Shown here: piece after piece, positions 9,215-18,383 of the stretch | How the letters are laid out: every line of letters starts with the position of its first letter | Numbering within the stretch: the stretch's first letter is position 1 | Assembly: GCF_021432065.1 (NCBI RefSeq) | Contig: NZ_CP090365.1 | Location: 930,001 to 994,000 of the forward strand | Reading direction: 5' to 3' | DNA: 64,000 nucleotides | DNA from: Photobacterium sp. TLY01 | Lineage (GTDB): Bacteria > Pseudomonadota > Gammaproteobacteria > Enterobacterales > Vibrionaceae | The notes under the pieces: model-generated | What the model saw: the letters and a program-made list of their open reading frames with translations, nothing else | What the model was told of the DNA's origin: nothing | Database searches by the model: none | Position numbers and translations under genes: made by a program

Positions 9215-9824
9215 CTTAGGTTCCTTTTTTTGATGAGCGAAATAAACATTTCTAGCCTAACTACAAGAGCTGATTGATGAAAATAGCAACAGCAAAAAAT
9301 TCAAAAAAAGATAGTAAAACTGGCAGCTGTGCCTAATAAAGCATACTTGCTGTACATAAAATCAACAGATGTTCGTGATGGAGATTTAATTTTAAGCGGG
9401 GTGGGAGATGATGCCTGGTTTCGCAGGGCATTTCTGGCAACTGTGGTGTCAGCGTGAATCGTGCTTACTACGCGTTATAAAATATTGAGCACTGATAACC
9501 AGGTGCTGAAGGACTGCTTCAGCAGATGAATTATTCTGAGGTAGAACGTGTATTGAAATTCGGGGAAATCATACTGATTCTTGCTGATGAACGGTGATTT
9601 TAACGCAAAGTGTCATGAACAGCACACAGATTTCAACAAAGACGGCCACCATGTTGGGTATAAAAGCGGCGACTTACACATAAAATGTAAATCCATTCAG
9701 TAAACAAATCAGTTGCTTTGCAAAAATGGCAGCCAGCTATCAGTTTCACGATTAGAAGTGGATTTCCGCTCACTGGTAGAAGATACTCACCCGGCAATAA
9801 CCTGATACGACAAAGGATAATAAT
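9215..9824. other. 610-bp intergenic region
   Basis: This AT-rich region holds the divergent promoters of the chitobiase and of the lipoprotein at 9825. I see no convincing gene, hairpin terminator or regulator box. Confidence 0.5.
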
Positions 9825-10310
9825 ATGACAAGAGCAGCAGTAATTTTATGCTCATTACTGGCCCTGGCTGGCTGTGATGAAGAGACGCTTGAAAATTTGA
9901 TTGATCACAAGGTCGAAGTTTTTTCTATTGATGGAGCCCAAATTGAAGGGGCAGCACCTGCATTAGAGAATGGGTACTATAGCTGGGATGTACTTAAATC
10001 AAACCTTAATATACCGGTGAACGCACCAGATGGTGATCTCATTGATCTCAGTAACTATGGTGGAGAGGAAACTGGTTGCGCCAAGATTGAAGTTCCTGCA
10101 TCAGGTCTGTGTTTTAAGGAGGGGGACGCCGACAGTTGTGTGCCGGAGCAAGTTAAGATGATAGGGTTGAAGACCTATACAATTGATTTAGATTATGTGT
10201 CAGATGCTATAGATGTAGGTTTCTATCCTGTTGAGGTGGAAACTCTATCAAAGTTCGGATTCAGTACGGCGTTTACGATTGAAGACACTGATTGCACAAA
10301 TTTACAATAA
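9825..10310 (+). CDS. Small lipoprotein of unknown function
   Basis: This 161-residue protein has a lipoprotein signal: a charged start (MTRA), a hydrophobic stretch and the lipobox LALAGC, predicting a lipidated Cys16 followed by DEE. The mature part is acidic and carries several cysteines (near 86, 96, 106 and 158), so disulfides are likely in the periplasm. I do not recognise a domain. AAAGGA precedes the ATG and a terminator follows the stop. Asp at +2 of the mature protein may favour inner-membrane retention; that rule is less reliable outside Enterobacteria. Confidence 0.75.
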   Translation: MTRAAVILCSLLALAGCDEETLENLIDHKVEVFSIDGAQIEGAAPALENGYYSWDVLKSNLNIPVNAPDGDLIDLSNYGGEETGCAKIEVPASGLCFKEGDADSCVPEQVKMIGLKTYTIDLDYVSDAIDVGFYPVEVETLSKFGFSTAFTIEDTDCTNLQ

Positions 10311-10333
10311 GTAATATCGAAGTGGAATGATTT

Positions 10334-10356
10334 GGCCAGGAATTTTCCTGGCTTTT
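10334..10356 (+). terminator. Rho-independent terminator after lipoprotein gene
   Basis: GCCAGGAA and TTCCTGGC form the stem, closed by a short T loop and followed by TTTTT. Confidence 0.8.
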
Positions 10357-10613
10357 TAATTCAATTTTTTAGCAGTAAATTGTGGTTGAATGAGTAAAGC
10401 GAGGGATAACCATGTCGTTATCCACAAAAGCTGTGTATAACTCTGTGGGAAATGGCCGAACCCCAGAAGCCGTATCGTCTTGGCCAATGTCAAGCATTCA
10501 ATGTTGGATTTTTGTGGTATTTTTTTGTCCTGAACATGAGCAATGTTACACAAATAAACCCTTGTATTTAAAGGGAATAGTCATTTTTAGCGGAAGACGG
10601 TTGTAAGTAAGGG

Positions 10614-11255
10614 TCAGCTTTCTGGCCCGGATGGCGACTGCAATTTTAATAGCTGAGAATGGCTGGCGTTAAAGGTGACTGTATTGAATTGCTTTCCGGA
10701 AAACTCAGGGTGCAGCTCGTAGAAAAAGTTGCGATCCCTTTCTAGCGCATAACTGTGTGTCAGATAACCTTTCCCATTGGGATAATCTGTGTTCCACAGT
10801 GAACTTCGGGAAACTTTACTACTGGCAATAAACTCGCCCAGATAAGTAATTTCTCCTGGCTTGACAGAAAAACTTAAATCCAGCTGTTTATCGGTTTGTG
10901 TATGGACAGTTTTTCGACCGTCCGTACCTGTAAACGTGATCGTATGAAGCAGATAGTTCCCCGATGGCAGTGGCACAGTAAATAAAGAACTTACAGCGGT
11001 GGTGCTGCGGAAGTCAGTGGAGTCGTTCGTATTTGAAATTGTGAAATTTTGCTCTGACTCAGCTCGACTGAAATACAGTGTTGTTTTTAAGTTTTCACCG
11101 GTAGACGGCCAAATCGTTGATGCGCCAATGCTACCGACTAAAAAACCGGTATCCGGCAATTCAGCCGATTGTAAGCTTTCAGGAATAGAGACAAGAACGC
11201 CCTTGCTACATCCGGCCAGAGACAAACCGATCAGACTGTAAACCAAAGGTTTCAT
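10614..11255 (-). CDS. Lipoprotein of unknown function
   Basis: This 213-residue predicted lipoprotein has a signal MKPLVYSLIGLSLAGC with lipidation at Cys16. The start at 11255 is chosen because GGAAGGA lies upstream; the longer frame to 11285 adds residues in front of the signal. The mature region alternates beta-type stretches (for example FTISNTNDSTDF and NYLLHTITFTG), resembling an immunoglobulin-like or DUF2846-type beta fold, but I cannot name a family. It is preceded by the 11407 terminator, so it is likely monocistronic. Confidence 0.72.
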   Translation of the reverse strand: MKPLVYSLIGLSLAGCSKGVLVSIPESLQSAELPDTGFLVGSIGASTIWPSTGENLKTTLYFSRAESEQNFTISNTNDSTDFRSTTAVSSLFTVPLPSGNYLLHTITFTGTDGRKTVHTQTDKQLDLSFSVKPGEITYLGEFIASSKVSRSSLWNTDYPNGKGYLTHSYALERDRNFFYELHPEFSGKQFNTVTFNASHSQLLKLQSPSGPES

Positions 11256-11406
11256 GCTTAATTCCTTCCAATGAATCGTTAACATTTGATAACTATACGA
11301 AAAACAGTTTATTGCGCAGATGCAGACACACTAAGCAATAAAGCACATTTATGCCACACAACGCACAAAATCTCATGGGTTAACGTTAAAATCTTGGGGA
11401 TATCAT

Positions 11407-11434
11407 AAAACTTTGAGCATTAGCTCAAAGTTTT
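11407..11434 (-). terminator. Bidirectional-type hairpin terminator
   Basis: This is a perfect 12-bp inverted repeat (AAAACTTTGAGC/GCTCAAAGTTTT) with loop ATTA. The T-run on the minus strand serves the gene at 11495-11956. Confidence 0.8.
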
Positions 11435-11494
11435 ACTGAATATTCTCTGAAGAGACAAAGGTGGCACGGTGCAGTAACCGACTCACCTGCTACG

Positions 11495-11956
11495 CTATTT
11501 GACAGCAATCACATTTTTGAACTTGCTTGCTTTCGTAAACAGGTAGTCAAGATCTGGTGGAAAGTCCTTATTCGCCTTTGCATGGTGCATCATATCGAAA
11601 ACGGTAAATTCTGTGAGTATCGCAAACTGATAGGATGTGAAATCGCCATTCGCCTGTAATGTCGGATCGTAATACTGATCACCTGAGCGAATGATCGCAT
11701 GATCAACGATCGGATCTTCGCAGCGAAACCCTAACACGTACCGCTCTCCCTTGCGGTAAATGACATTCATGTAAGAGTTATAGAAACATTCATTTTCCTG
11801 AGTCGTGCAAGTTTCTAATAACTCTGGAGTCATCGCTGAAACCGTCACAATTCTGATCCCTTCCGGGCGGAAGCCTAAGTCAGACAGCTGTTGTTGAATC
11901 GATTCAATGGAGAGATTGGACACTTTACTTTCCGAGTAACTGATAATCCTGCGCAT
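11495..11956 (-). CDS. Hypothetical protein
   Basis: This is a 153-residue soluble protein without signal or membrane segment, and I do not recognise it. It has an N-terminal helix pair (SIESIQQQLSDLGFRPEGI), then a stretch with two close cysteines (ETCTTQENECFYNSYMN). A cysteine followed later by histidine and aspartate (CEDPIVDHAIIRSGDQYYDPT) is reminiscent of transglutaminase-like or papain-like folds; that is only a resemblance. The terminator at 11407 lies 60 nt downstream. The RBS is weak. Confidence 0.65.
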   Translation of the reverse strand: MRRIISYSESKVSNLSIESIQQQLSDLGFRPEGIRIVTVSAMTPELLETCTTQENECFYNSYMNVIYRKGERYVLGFRCEDPIVDHAIIRSGDQYYDPTLQANGDFTSYQFAILTEFTVFDMMHHAKANKDFPPDLDYLFTKASKFKNVIAVK

Positions 11957-12206
11957 TATATCGTTCCAGTTTCTTCAGGTCACTGTCTACCATCCGGATT
12001 GTTCTGAATGCGTGATTTGGCCTGATCTGCGCCGTGCTGTTGTGGCAGAGGCGGAAGCAAAATTTCCGGATTTTATAGTTTAAATGAGATTTGTTTTCAA
12101 CTAAGATGTGTGACCAGTCACTCAGCTTAATGAGTCATTGAATAGTGATGGGAAGTTGGCTCAATAGCTTGCTTTTGAACAGGATGCTTAAGGTAACGGC
12201 TCCAAG

Positions 12207-12971
12207 ATGAACATGATGAAATCCAGTCTGACCGTGATTGCACTCGGTCTGAGCATAAATGCAGGCGCCAATACACTTGAAGTGGCCCGCAATATTGAGA
12301 GCAAAATCAATCAGTCTGCCCAACAAAGCCAGAACAAGATTGATAAAAGTGCAGATGCAACGCTTTCAATGAAGGCTGACATTGAAGCTCTGCAGGAAGA
12401 AGTGAAAAACCTGATCGTCTATCGGGATCATCTGGCTCGTCTGGTTGAGAGCCAGGAATCAGAAAAAAGCAGTCTGAGCGAGCAGATTTCAGGCATCAAA
12501 GAAACCCGCCAGGGTGTGGTGCCATTGATGTACAAAATGATCGATGGTCTGAAATCTGTGGTAGAAGATGACAAACCGATCAAACGAGAGCAAAGGTTAG
12601 CGCGGATTGCAAAGCTGGAGTTCATGATGGCTCAGGCCGATATCAGCGACGCTGAGAAGTATCGTCGTATTCTCGAGGCTTACCAGATTGAAATGGACTA
12701 CGGTACTAAGCTGGGTGTCTATCAGGGCAAATTGGCCCTGAGTGACGCGGAAAATATTGAAGCCGATCTGCTGTATCTCGGCCGTGTGGCCTTCGTGGCA
12801 CGTAGCCTTGATGGCCAGCGCTACTGGGCATGGAATGACGGCACACATCAATGGCAATCATTGGAATCTCAGGCTGGGACTGAGCTGGATAAAGCATTTG
12901 CTATGGCATCGAAACAAATCGCCCCGGGTCTGATCTCTCTTCCTGTTTCTGTAAATCTGGAGGCGAACTGA
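12207..12971 (+). CDS. DUF3450 periplasmic coiled-coil protein, first gene of TonB2 operon
   Basis: This 254-residue protein has a Sec signal (ending NAGA-NTLEV) and a long coiled coil (about 30-115, with ALQEEVKNLIVYRDHLARLVESQESEKSSL). A globular C-terminal region around YWAWNDGTHQWQSLES completes the DUF3450 family. In Vibrio the homologous gene precedes ttpC in the TonB2 cluster. It probably works in the periplasm with the TtpC coiled coil. The ttpC start follows its stop by 1 nt, so co-translation is expected. Confidence 0.87.
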   Translation: MNMMKSSLTVIALGLSINAGANTLEVARNIESKINQSAQQSQNKIDKSADATLSMKADIEALQEEVKNLIVYRDHLARLVESQESEKSSLSEQISGIKETRQGVVPLMYKMIDGLKSVVEDDKPIKREQRLARIAKLEFMMAQADISDAEKYRRILEAYQIEMDYGTKLGVYQGKLALSDAENIEADLLYLGRVAFVARSLDGQRYWAWNDGTHQWQSLESQAGTELDKAFAMASKQIAPGLISLPVSVNLEAN

Positions 12972-12972
12972 G

Positions 12973-14307
12973 ATGAAACTGAAAACGTTAGCACTCGCAC
13001 TGACGCTTGTCTCGGTGTCGACTTCTGTACTGGCTGTTGATGGCCTGGTAGAAAAGACCCGGCAGGCACAAAAATCAGAACAAGTTCACAATCAAGCCCG
13101 TGAAGCCGGGTTTAAGCAGACAGAAGCAGAGATACGTGCTCAAAAAGATGCGCTGCTGGCTCAGCGTGAATCACTGAATACTGAGATTGATCAACTAAGC
13201 AGCTCTTTCAGCGAAAACGAACAATCACTGGCTCAACTGGAAGAAGAGCTAAGACTTGAATCCGGAAGTCTGGGTGAGCTGTTTGGCGTGGTACGCCAGA
13301 CGGCAAAAGACTTGCAGGCGGAGCTGGAAACATCGGTCACCGGTGCTGATCGTCATCAGTATGCTGCTGTTGTAGACAATATCGTTGATGCGAAGGCATT
13401 GCCTTCACTGAAACAGCTGAATGGGTTGTGGCAAGGTATGCTTGAGCAGATCACGGCCAGCTCGGAAGTGCGTAAAGTGTCTGTCTCTTATATCAACGGA
13501 GAAGGGTATCAATCCACTGTGGATGCGTACCGCCTTGGCAGTATTGGCTTGATTGGTGAGCAGGGCTATCTGGCCTGGAATGGGATTCGCCAGGTGGCGA
13601 CGCCGTATTTGAAGCAACCAGAGAACGGCCCGGTAGCCAGCCAGATTGCCTCGTTGAAACAAGCAGGTTTGCAAATGGCTGTCGTTGACCCATCTCGCGG
13701 TAAAATGCTGGAGCAGTTGGCGCATACACCCTCTTTGGCAGAACGCCTGTCCCAAGGCGGTGTCGTAGGTAAAATTATTCTTGGATTGCTGGCGATTGGC
13801 GGCATCATTGCTTTGTATCGCGGTTGTAAGTTGCTCTGGATTCGCCAGCAAATCAATGCCCAACTGAAGCAACCAGAAAAACCAGGCAACAACCCGCTGG
13901 GCCGTGTTCTGAATGTGTACGACACCGATCAAAAGCGTTCTGTTGAAGCCTTGGAACTCCGGTTGCTGGAAACCATTGTTGATGAACAGCAGGGGCTGGA
14001 ACGTGGTTTATCTATGTTGAAACTGCTGGCCGCGCTGGCACCAATGCTGGGCCTGCTGGGAACTGTAACCGGCATGATTGAAACCTTCCAGGTCATTACT
14101 CAGTTTGGTAATGGTGATCCGAAAGTAATGGCGGGCGGGATCTCCATGGCATTGGTGACAACCGTATTGGGTTTGATATCAGCAATGCCTTTGCTGCTTG
14201 CACATAATCTGTTGAGTGCGCAGGCAGATGCGATCCGCAGTATTCTTGAGAAGCAGGGGATCAGCTTGGTCGCTGCTGAAGCAGAAAAGACAGGAAGCAC
14301 GGCGTAA
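12973..14307 (+). CDS. ttpC: TtpC, TonB2-associated MotA/TolQ/ExbB-like protein
   Basis: TtpC is the extra component that Vibrio TonB2 systems need for energy transfer to outer-membrane receptors. Layout of the 444 residues: signal peptide (ends SVLA-VD), periplasmic coiled coil (about 30-105), a periplasmic domain, a membrane segment near 264-282 (GGVVGKIILGLLAIGGIIALY), then a TolQ/ExbB proton-channel domain. That domain includes LKLLAALAPMLGLLGTVTGMIETF and MAGGISMALVTTVLGLISAMPLLL. GGAGG precedes the ATG. The stop overlaps the exbB2 start by one base. Confidence 0.92.
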   Translation: MKLKTLALALTLVSVSTSVLAVDGLVEKTRQAQKSEQVHNQAREAGFKQTEAEIRAQKDALLAQRESLNTEIDQLSSSFSENEQSLAQLEEELRLESGSLGELFGVVRQTAKDLQAELETSVTGADRHQYAAVVDNIVDAKALPSLKQLNGLWQGMLEQITASSEVRKVSVSYINGEGYQSTVDAYRLGSIGLIGEQGYLAWNGIRQVATPYLKQPENGPVASQIASLKQAGLQMAVVDPSRGKMLEQLAHTPSLAERLSQGGVVGKIILGLLAIGGIIALYRGCKLLWIRQQINAQLKQPEKPGNNPLGRVLNVYDTDQKRSVEALELRLLETIVDEQQGLERGLSMLKLLAALAPMLGLLGTVTGMIETFQVITQFGNGDPKVMAGGISMALVTTVLGLISAMPLLLAHNLLSAQADAIRSILEKQGISLVAAEAEKTGSTA

Positions 14308-14855
14308 TGGATCTGGCACTGTTCAGTAACGATTTTGCCGCAACCTGGTGGATCTCCCTGCAGCAGTTCATGCAACAGGGAGGACAAATACTCTGGTGGC
14401 TGGCCGGTGTTGTGTTGGTCTCCTGGTTGCTGGTTACAGAGCGTTTGTTGTATCTGGCGTTTACCTATCCCAAGCAAAAACAGCAGTGGCTGGCTCTGTG
14501 GTATGCCAGAGACGATCAGACCTCCTGGTATGCGCATGCCATACGCGCCGGTTGGCTCAGTGAAGCCCATCTTGCTTTATCTCAGAATCTTAATGTGATT
14601 AAAGTCCTGGTAGCGATATGCCCAATGTTAGGACTGCTGGGAACCGTGACCGGGATGATCTCCGTCTTTGATGTCATGGCCAATCAAGGCAGCAGCCAGC
14701 CGAAACTGATGGCTTCGGGGATCTCACTTGCGACCTTGCCAACGATGGCGGGGATGGTTGCTGCACTGGCTGGCATGTTTATTCATGCCCGTCTTGCAAA
14801 AGCATGCAAGATGCGTGAGCAAAAATTAGAAAAATTGATGAGGAGTCAACGATGA
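14307..14855 (+). CDS. exbB2: ExbB2 proton-channel subunit
   Basis: This 182-residue inner-membrane protein of the TolQ/ExbB family has three hydrophobic segments and the signature CPMLGLLGTVTGMISVFDVM, then ASGISLATLPTMAGMVAALAGMF. With ExbD2 it converts proton-motive force into motion of TonB2. Start and stop both overlap the neighbours (TAATG with ttpC, ATGA with exbD2), showing strict coupling. Confidence 0.93.
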   Translation: MDLALFSNDFAATWWISLQQFMQQGGQILWWLAGVVLVSWLLVTERLLYLAFTYPKQKQQWLALWYARDDQTSWYAHAIRAGWLSEAHLALSQNLNVIKVLVAICPMLGLLGTVTGMISVFDVMANQGSSQPKLMASGISLATLPTMAGMVAALAGMFIHARLAKACKMREQKLEKLMRSQR

Positions 14856-15256
14856 GGTTAAGTCGCCCTTCTGTCGCTCGGGAAGAAGCTCAGATTGACC
14901 TGACTTCGATGCTGGATATCGTGTTTATCATGTTGATTTTTTTCATCGTGACCAGCTCTTTTGTTCGTGAGTCCGGTGTTGAAGTGAATCGTCCGCAAGC
15001 CAGTAATGTGGTCAGCCAGAAAGATGCGGGTATTTTTGTTGCGATCACTTCGGCAAATGACGTGTATATCGATAAGCGTGTTGTTGATGTTGAACGCGTA
15101 CAGGCAACACTGGAAACCTTGTTGCTAGACCAGCCAGATGCGTCTTTGGTGATTCAGGCTGACGAGCACGCATACAGTGGTACTGTGGTCAAAGTGATGG
15201 ATGCGGCAAAAGGCGCCGGAGTCAAAAATATCGCCTTGGCGGCGGAGAAACGCTGA
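14852..15256 (+). CDS. exbD2: ExbD2 subunit
   Basis: This 134-residue ExbD/TolR protein has a short cytoplasmic N-terminus and a single membrane helix beginning LTSMLDIVFIMLIFFIVTSSF. The aspartate in MLDIVF is the protonatable residue. A periplasmic domain follows, ending in the usual VKVMDAAKGAGVKNIALA segment. It overlaps exbB2 by 4 nt and tonB2 by 1 nt. Confidence 0.94.
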   Translation: MRLSRPSVAREEAQIDLTSMLDIVFIMLIFFIVTSSFVRESGVEVNRPQASNVVSQKDAGIFVAITSANDVYIDKRVVDVERVQATLETLLLDQPDASLVIQADEHAYSGTVVKVMDAAKGAGVKNIALAAEKR

Positions 15257-15876
15257 TGTTCAGGCTTCTATTGGCCGCACCGTTAGCGCTTCTGATTACG
15301 GGTGGCTTGTTTACATTTATGGCCTGGATGGTTGATGACGGAAATCGCCAACTGCCGGAAGCAAAAGAATCGCTGGCGTTTAATATGGTGATGGTTGAGC
15401 AGGAACGTGAAGCCCAGCGCAGACAACGGACAGTGCCGGAAAAACCGGAAACACCTGAGCCGCCACCACAGGCTATGCCGAAAAGCGCTCAGGCAAGTGC
15501 TGTGACACCTTTGGTATCGCCAACCATGCCTTCCATCGCCATGGATGCTTCAGTGAAAGGTCTGGCTATCAGTTTACCGACCGTTTCAGATGTCGGAAGG
15601 GATCAGCAGGCCATGCCGCTGTATCGCGTCGAGCCTAAATACCCAGCCCGGGCCCTCAAAAGAAACATTGAAGGTTATGTGGTGTTGTCATTTACGATTG
15701 ATCCGCAGGGCAGGCCAACCGATATCAAGATAGTTGAGGCAGAGCCAAATCGTGTCTTTGACCGTGAAGCCATCCGCGCTTTAAAGAATTGGAAATACCA
15801 ACCAAAGATAGAAGGCGGTCAAGCGCTATCCCAGTATGGTCAGCAAGTAAAAGTGGAATTTAATCTGAGTAAGTGA
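15256..15876 (+). CDS. tonB2: TonB2 energy transducer
   Basis: This 206-residue TonB has an N-terminal membrane anchor (about 1-24), a short proline-rich periplasmic spacer (PEKPETPEPPPQAMPKS, about 60-85), and a C-terminal TonB domain. The domain runs from YRVEPKYPARALKRNIEGYV to VKVEFNLSK and would contact the TonB box of receptors. The spacer is short, as in TonB2 proteins. The start overlaps the exbD2 stop. Confidence 0.93.
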   Translation: MFRLLLAAPLALLITGGLFTFMAWMVDDGNRQLPEAKESLAFNMVMVEQEREAQRRQRTVPEKPETPEPPPQAMPKSAQASAVTPLVSPTMPSIAMDASVKGLAISLPTVSDVGRDQQAMPLYRVEPKYPARALKRNIEGYVVLSFTIDPQGRPTDIKIVEAEPNRVFDREAIRALKNWKYQPKIEGGQALSQYGQQVKVEFNLSK

Positions 15877-17036
15877 TGAAAAAATTAGCTTTTATCATAG
15901 CGTTCTTATTTGCGCCTGTTGTGCTGTCAGCCCAACTGTCTCAGTACACAGCGGGCAAAGTCCAGCAGGCACAGAAACTGCAACTGGAAGATAAGGTGAG
16001 CGCTGCCATTGTTTTGCTCAGGGAGATGGATATTTCCCGTGCGTACGATCAAGCGTTTGTTAACCGTATGCTGGGTGTGTATTACTGGCAGGACGGCAAA
16101 CCGGCTTTATCGATTCAGCGGTTAACGCAATCGATTGAGAGTGGTTTGCTTGATGACGAGTATCTGAGATCCACACAACGTATGCTGGCTGATATATTGC
16201 TATCTCAGGCGCAATATCAAAAAGCTCTTCACTATTACTATCCACTCAGTCAATCGATTCCTGCGACTGAAAAAGCTGATGAGCTCTGGCTGAGAATTGC
16301 CCAGGCCAATTATCAGCTTGAAGAGTGGCGATCGGTACTGTCAGCGATTCAGCAGTATGAGCGTGTTCATCAACAAAAAGAAGTGCAGCCTTTATCATTA
16401 AAGCTGGGGGCTCAGCTACAGCTGCAGCAGTATCAGTCAGCGCTTCCAACCTTAAGCAGTCTTATTACGCTGGAACCGCAGAAAGTCGTTTGGTGGCGGC
16501 AGCTGGCAGGCATTGAAATGCGGCTGGAGAGAAGAAAACAGGCGATTGAAACGTTAGCGCTGGCAAAGCGTCAGGGTGTTGCCTTATCTCAGCAGGATCT
16601 GAAAACGCTTGGGCAGCTATACGCCCAAGAGGGAATGCCAGAGAAAGCCGCTCGGATTTTTGCATCACTGGACAACAGCGACAGTCATCTTGACTTATTG
16701 ATCTCCCGGGCGACTTACTGGCAAATGGCAAAAGAGTGGGATAAAGCCATAGAAACGTGGCGAAAAGCCGTTCAATTAGATACTCAGTATCGCTGGCAGC
16801 TTTCGACGCTTCTACTTCAGGAAGGACATTATCAGCTTGCGCTGAATGAACTGGATAAACTTCAGATAAAAGGTAAGCAAGCGGAAATTGAGCTGGCCAA
16901 AGTGCGTGCCTATTACAAATTAGAAAATCTTGAACTGGCCATTGTACATGCCAAGAAAGCGGATAATTTAGAATCGACAAAGGCTTCACAAAGTTGGATT
17001 AAGTATCTGAATCAATTGCGTGATATGGAAAGTTAA
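15876..17036 (+). CDS. TPR-repeat periplasmic protein of the TonB2 operon
   Basis: This 386-residue protein has a signal peptide (MKKLAFIIAFLFAPVVLSA) and multiple tetratricopeptide repeats. Examples are the ALSIQRLTQSIESGLLDDEY and EWDKAIETWRKAVQLDTQY regions. The ATG at 15876 overlaps the tonB2 TGA; a GTG at 15873 is an alternative. A TPR gene at this place is a normal part of Vibrio TonB2 clusters. It likely scaffolds the complex or receptors, but no mechanism can be read from the sequence. Confidence 0.87.
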   Translation: MKKLAFIIAFLFAPVVLSAQLSQYTAGKVQQAQKLQLEDKVSAAIVLLREMDISRAYDQAFVNRMLGVYYWQDGKPALSIQRLTQSIESGLLDDEYLRSTQRMLADILLSQAQYQKALHYYYPLSQSIPATEKADELWLRIAQANYQLEEWRSVLSAIQQYERVHQQKEVQPLSLKLGAQLQLQQYQSALPTLSSLITLEPQKVVWWRQLAGIEMRLERRKQAIETLALAKRQGVALSQQDLKTLGQLYAQEGMPEKAARIFASLDNSDSHLDLLISRATYWQMAKEWDKAIETWRKAVQLDTQYRWQLSTLLLQEGHYQLALNELDKLQIKGKQAEIELAKVRAYYKLENLELAIVHAKKADNLESTKASQSWIKYLNQLRDMES

Positions 17037-17060
17037 GTTCAAGATATGAAAGCAGAGATA

Positions 17061-17085
17061 AAAACGGCGCATGGCGTCGTTTTTT
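17061..17085 (+). terminator. Terminator of the TonB2 operon
   Basis: The arms ACGGCGC and GCGTCGT are flanked by an A-run upstream and TTTTTT downstream. Confidence 0.75.
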
Positions 17086-17206
17086 GCTAATATGCACCTG
17101 CAATTCAATCCAGCTCAAATGAATCCACTTGCCTGTTTATATAAAGGCGATAAAGTGGTTCCGCAATCATTAATCTGTCTCTAATGTATTTTAACTGAAC
17201 AGGAAG

Positions 17207-17539
17207 ATGCTGAATTTTCTGAAATATGTATTGTTGAGTAATCTGCTGGCAGCAGGGGCTGTCTGGGTCGGGCATAAATACGTTGAACAGCCGTTTAGTA
17301 TCAGCGGTGATGTTCTGTTTTATATGTTTGCATTGCAATGGCTACTTGCTGGTATGGTCTGGAATGGCGGTAAAGAGAGCCAGTCATTTGATGATGATAG
17401 GCCTGAGATAAAAGCGGTATCTATGTTGTCGGATCATGAGATAGAAGCAGACAGGCAGAACGAAATGAAAGCCAACTACCGTTTTGGTTTCATTTTCTTT
17501 TTATCGGGCTTATTTCCTTTATTTGCCTGTGTTTTATAA
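17207..17539 (+). CDS. Small inner-membrane protein of unknown function
   Basis: This 110-residue protein has three likely membrane segments: about 5-22, 34-52 and 92-110. Between the second and third lies an acidic cytoplasmic loop (SFDDDRPEIKAV and DHEIEADRQNEMK). I do not recognise the family. GAACAGGAAG precedes the ATG. It is separated from the TonB2 operon by a terminator and followed by a hairpin. Confidence 0.6.
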   Translation: MLNFLKYVLLSNLLAAGAVWVGHKYVEQPFSISGDVLFYMFALQWLLAGMVWNGGKESQSFDDDRPEIKAVSMLSDHEIEADRQNEMKANYRFGFIFFLSGLFPLFACVL

Positions 17540-17556
17540 TCGGTATTTCATTGAGA

Positions 17557-17582
17557 AGCTACCCGCTTCACGGCGGGCAGCT
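17557..17582. terminator. Hairpin between convergent genes
   Basis: AGCTACCCGC pairs with GCGGGCAGCT (one mismatch, 6-nt loop). No clear T-run follows on either strand, so termination is only probable. Confidence 0.4.
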
Positions 17583-17600
17583 ATAGCACTGGCGGATAAT

Positions 17601-18077
17601 TTATGCGGAATAGGGTAAATAACCGGTAAAGCCACAGATTTTCCAGCCTGCATCCGTGTGTTTCAGGTAGTAAAGCGACTGCCATAACAGTTCATCGGCC
17701 CCGCCATCTGCACGTTGGATGCTGCCACAGAATTGTTTACGGGCAATTGCACGTCCGTTCTCAATGCTAATGTCATTCAAGGTCGTGGCAGCATGAACCG
17801 CCGGCTCTAACGGTTCGCTGTACACGGTTTCTTGCGCGACCTTTGCCTGACGCAGCCACTCTTCTTGGTAGTCTGCCAGGGAGGAAAAAGCAAAAGTCCA
17901 TGCTGCCGGGTTATCTGACTTGTTTGCATTGATGGCATAAAATTCGTCTACCACAAAGTCCTCAGCGACCTGTGACCAGTCTGCCTCGCAGTAAGCTTTA
18001 ATATCACGCGCGACAAGCATATCCCAGATTGCTGCACGATCATTATCCGTTCCGGTAAATGGGTTGGTTTTTATCAT
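17601..18077 (-). CDS. SnoaL/NTF2-like fold protein
   Basis: This 158-residue protein has the SnoaL-like pattern: an N-terminal helix with the NDRAAIWDMLVARDIKAYCE stretch, a WSQVAEDFVVDEFYAINA segment, and a C-terminal sheet ending WQSLYYLKHTDAGWKICGFTGYLPY. No signal peptide. The ligand or reaction is unknown; the fold serves isomerases, hydrolases and binding proteins. It appears monocistronic. Confidence 0.75.
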   Translation of the reverse strand: MIKTNPFTGTDNDRAAIWDMLVARDIKAYCEADWSQVAEDFVVDEFYAINANKSDNPAAWTFAFSSLADYQEEWLRQAKVAQETVYSEPLEPAVHAATTLNDISIENGRAIARKQFCGSIQRADGGADELLWQSLYYLKHTDAGWKICGFTGYLPYSA

Positions 18078-18334
18078 ATTGGCTCTCCCTGAATATCAAT
18101 CCCAATCGGGTATACCACTCAGATCTGAATGGTGAATGAAACGACGGACATCAAACTTGAAATGAACCCTAAATTAAACTGGCACAGTTTAAGGTTGGGA
18201 TCTTGAACAATAAAAAGCGCCTGATACTCAGGGAATATACGAAAAAGGCATGGGGATGAAAGAAACAGGTATCTTTCGCAGGTCGATTATGTCACAGCTG
18301 AGTGGCTGCATGGAAAACGACAATGATGCGCTAA

Positions 18335-18365
18335 ACCGCTCAAACAGAGTGAAAGTCTGAGCGGT
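18335..18365 (-). terminator. Probable terminator after MaoC-family gene
   Basis: ACCGCTCA pairs with TGAGCGGT over a 15-nt loop, followed on the minus strand by TTTAGC. It lies 19 nt after the stop of the gene at 18384. The rest of the 306-bp gap (18078-18383) shows nothing else. Confidence 0.5.
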
Positions 18366-18383
18366 AGGGCACTGAGATATCGG

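Noticed and set aside
11957-12206. Fur box before the TonB2 operon
   Set aside because: No sequence close to the 19-bp Fur palindrome is visible, although iron control would be expected.
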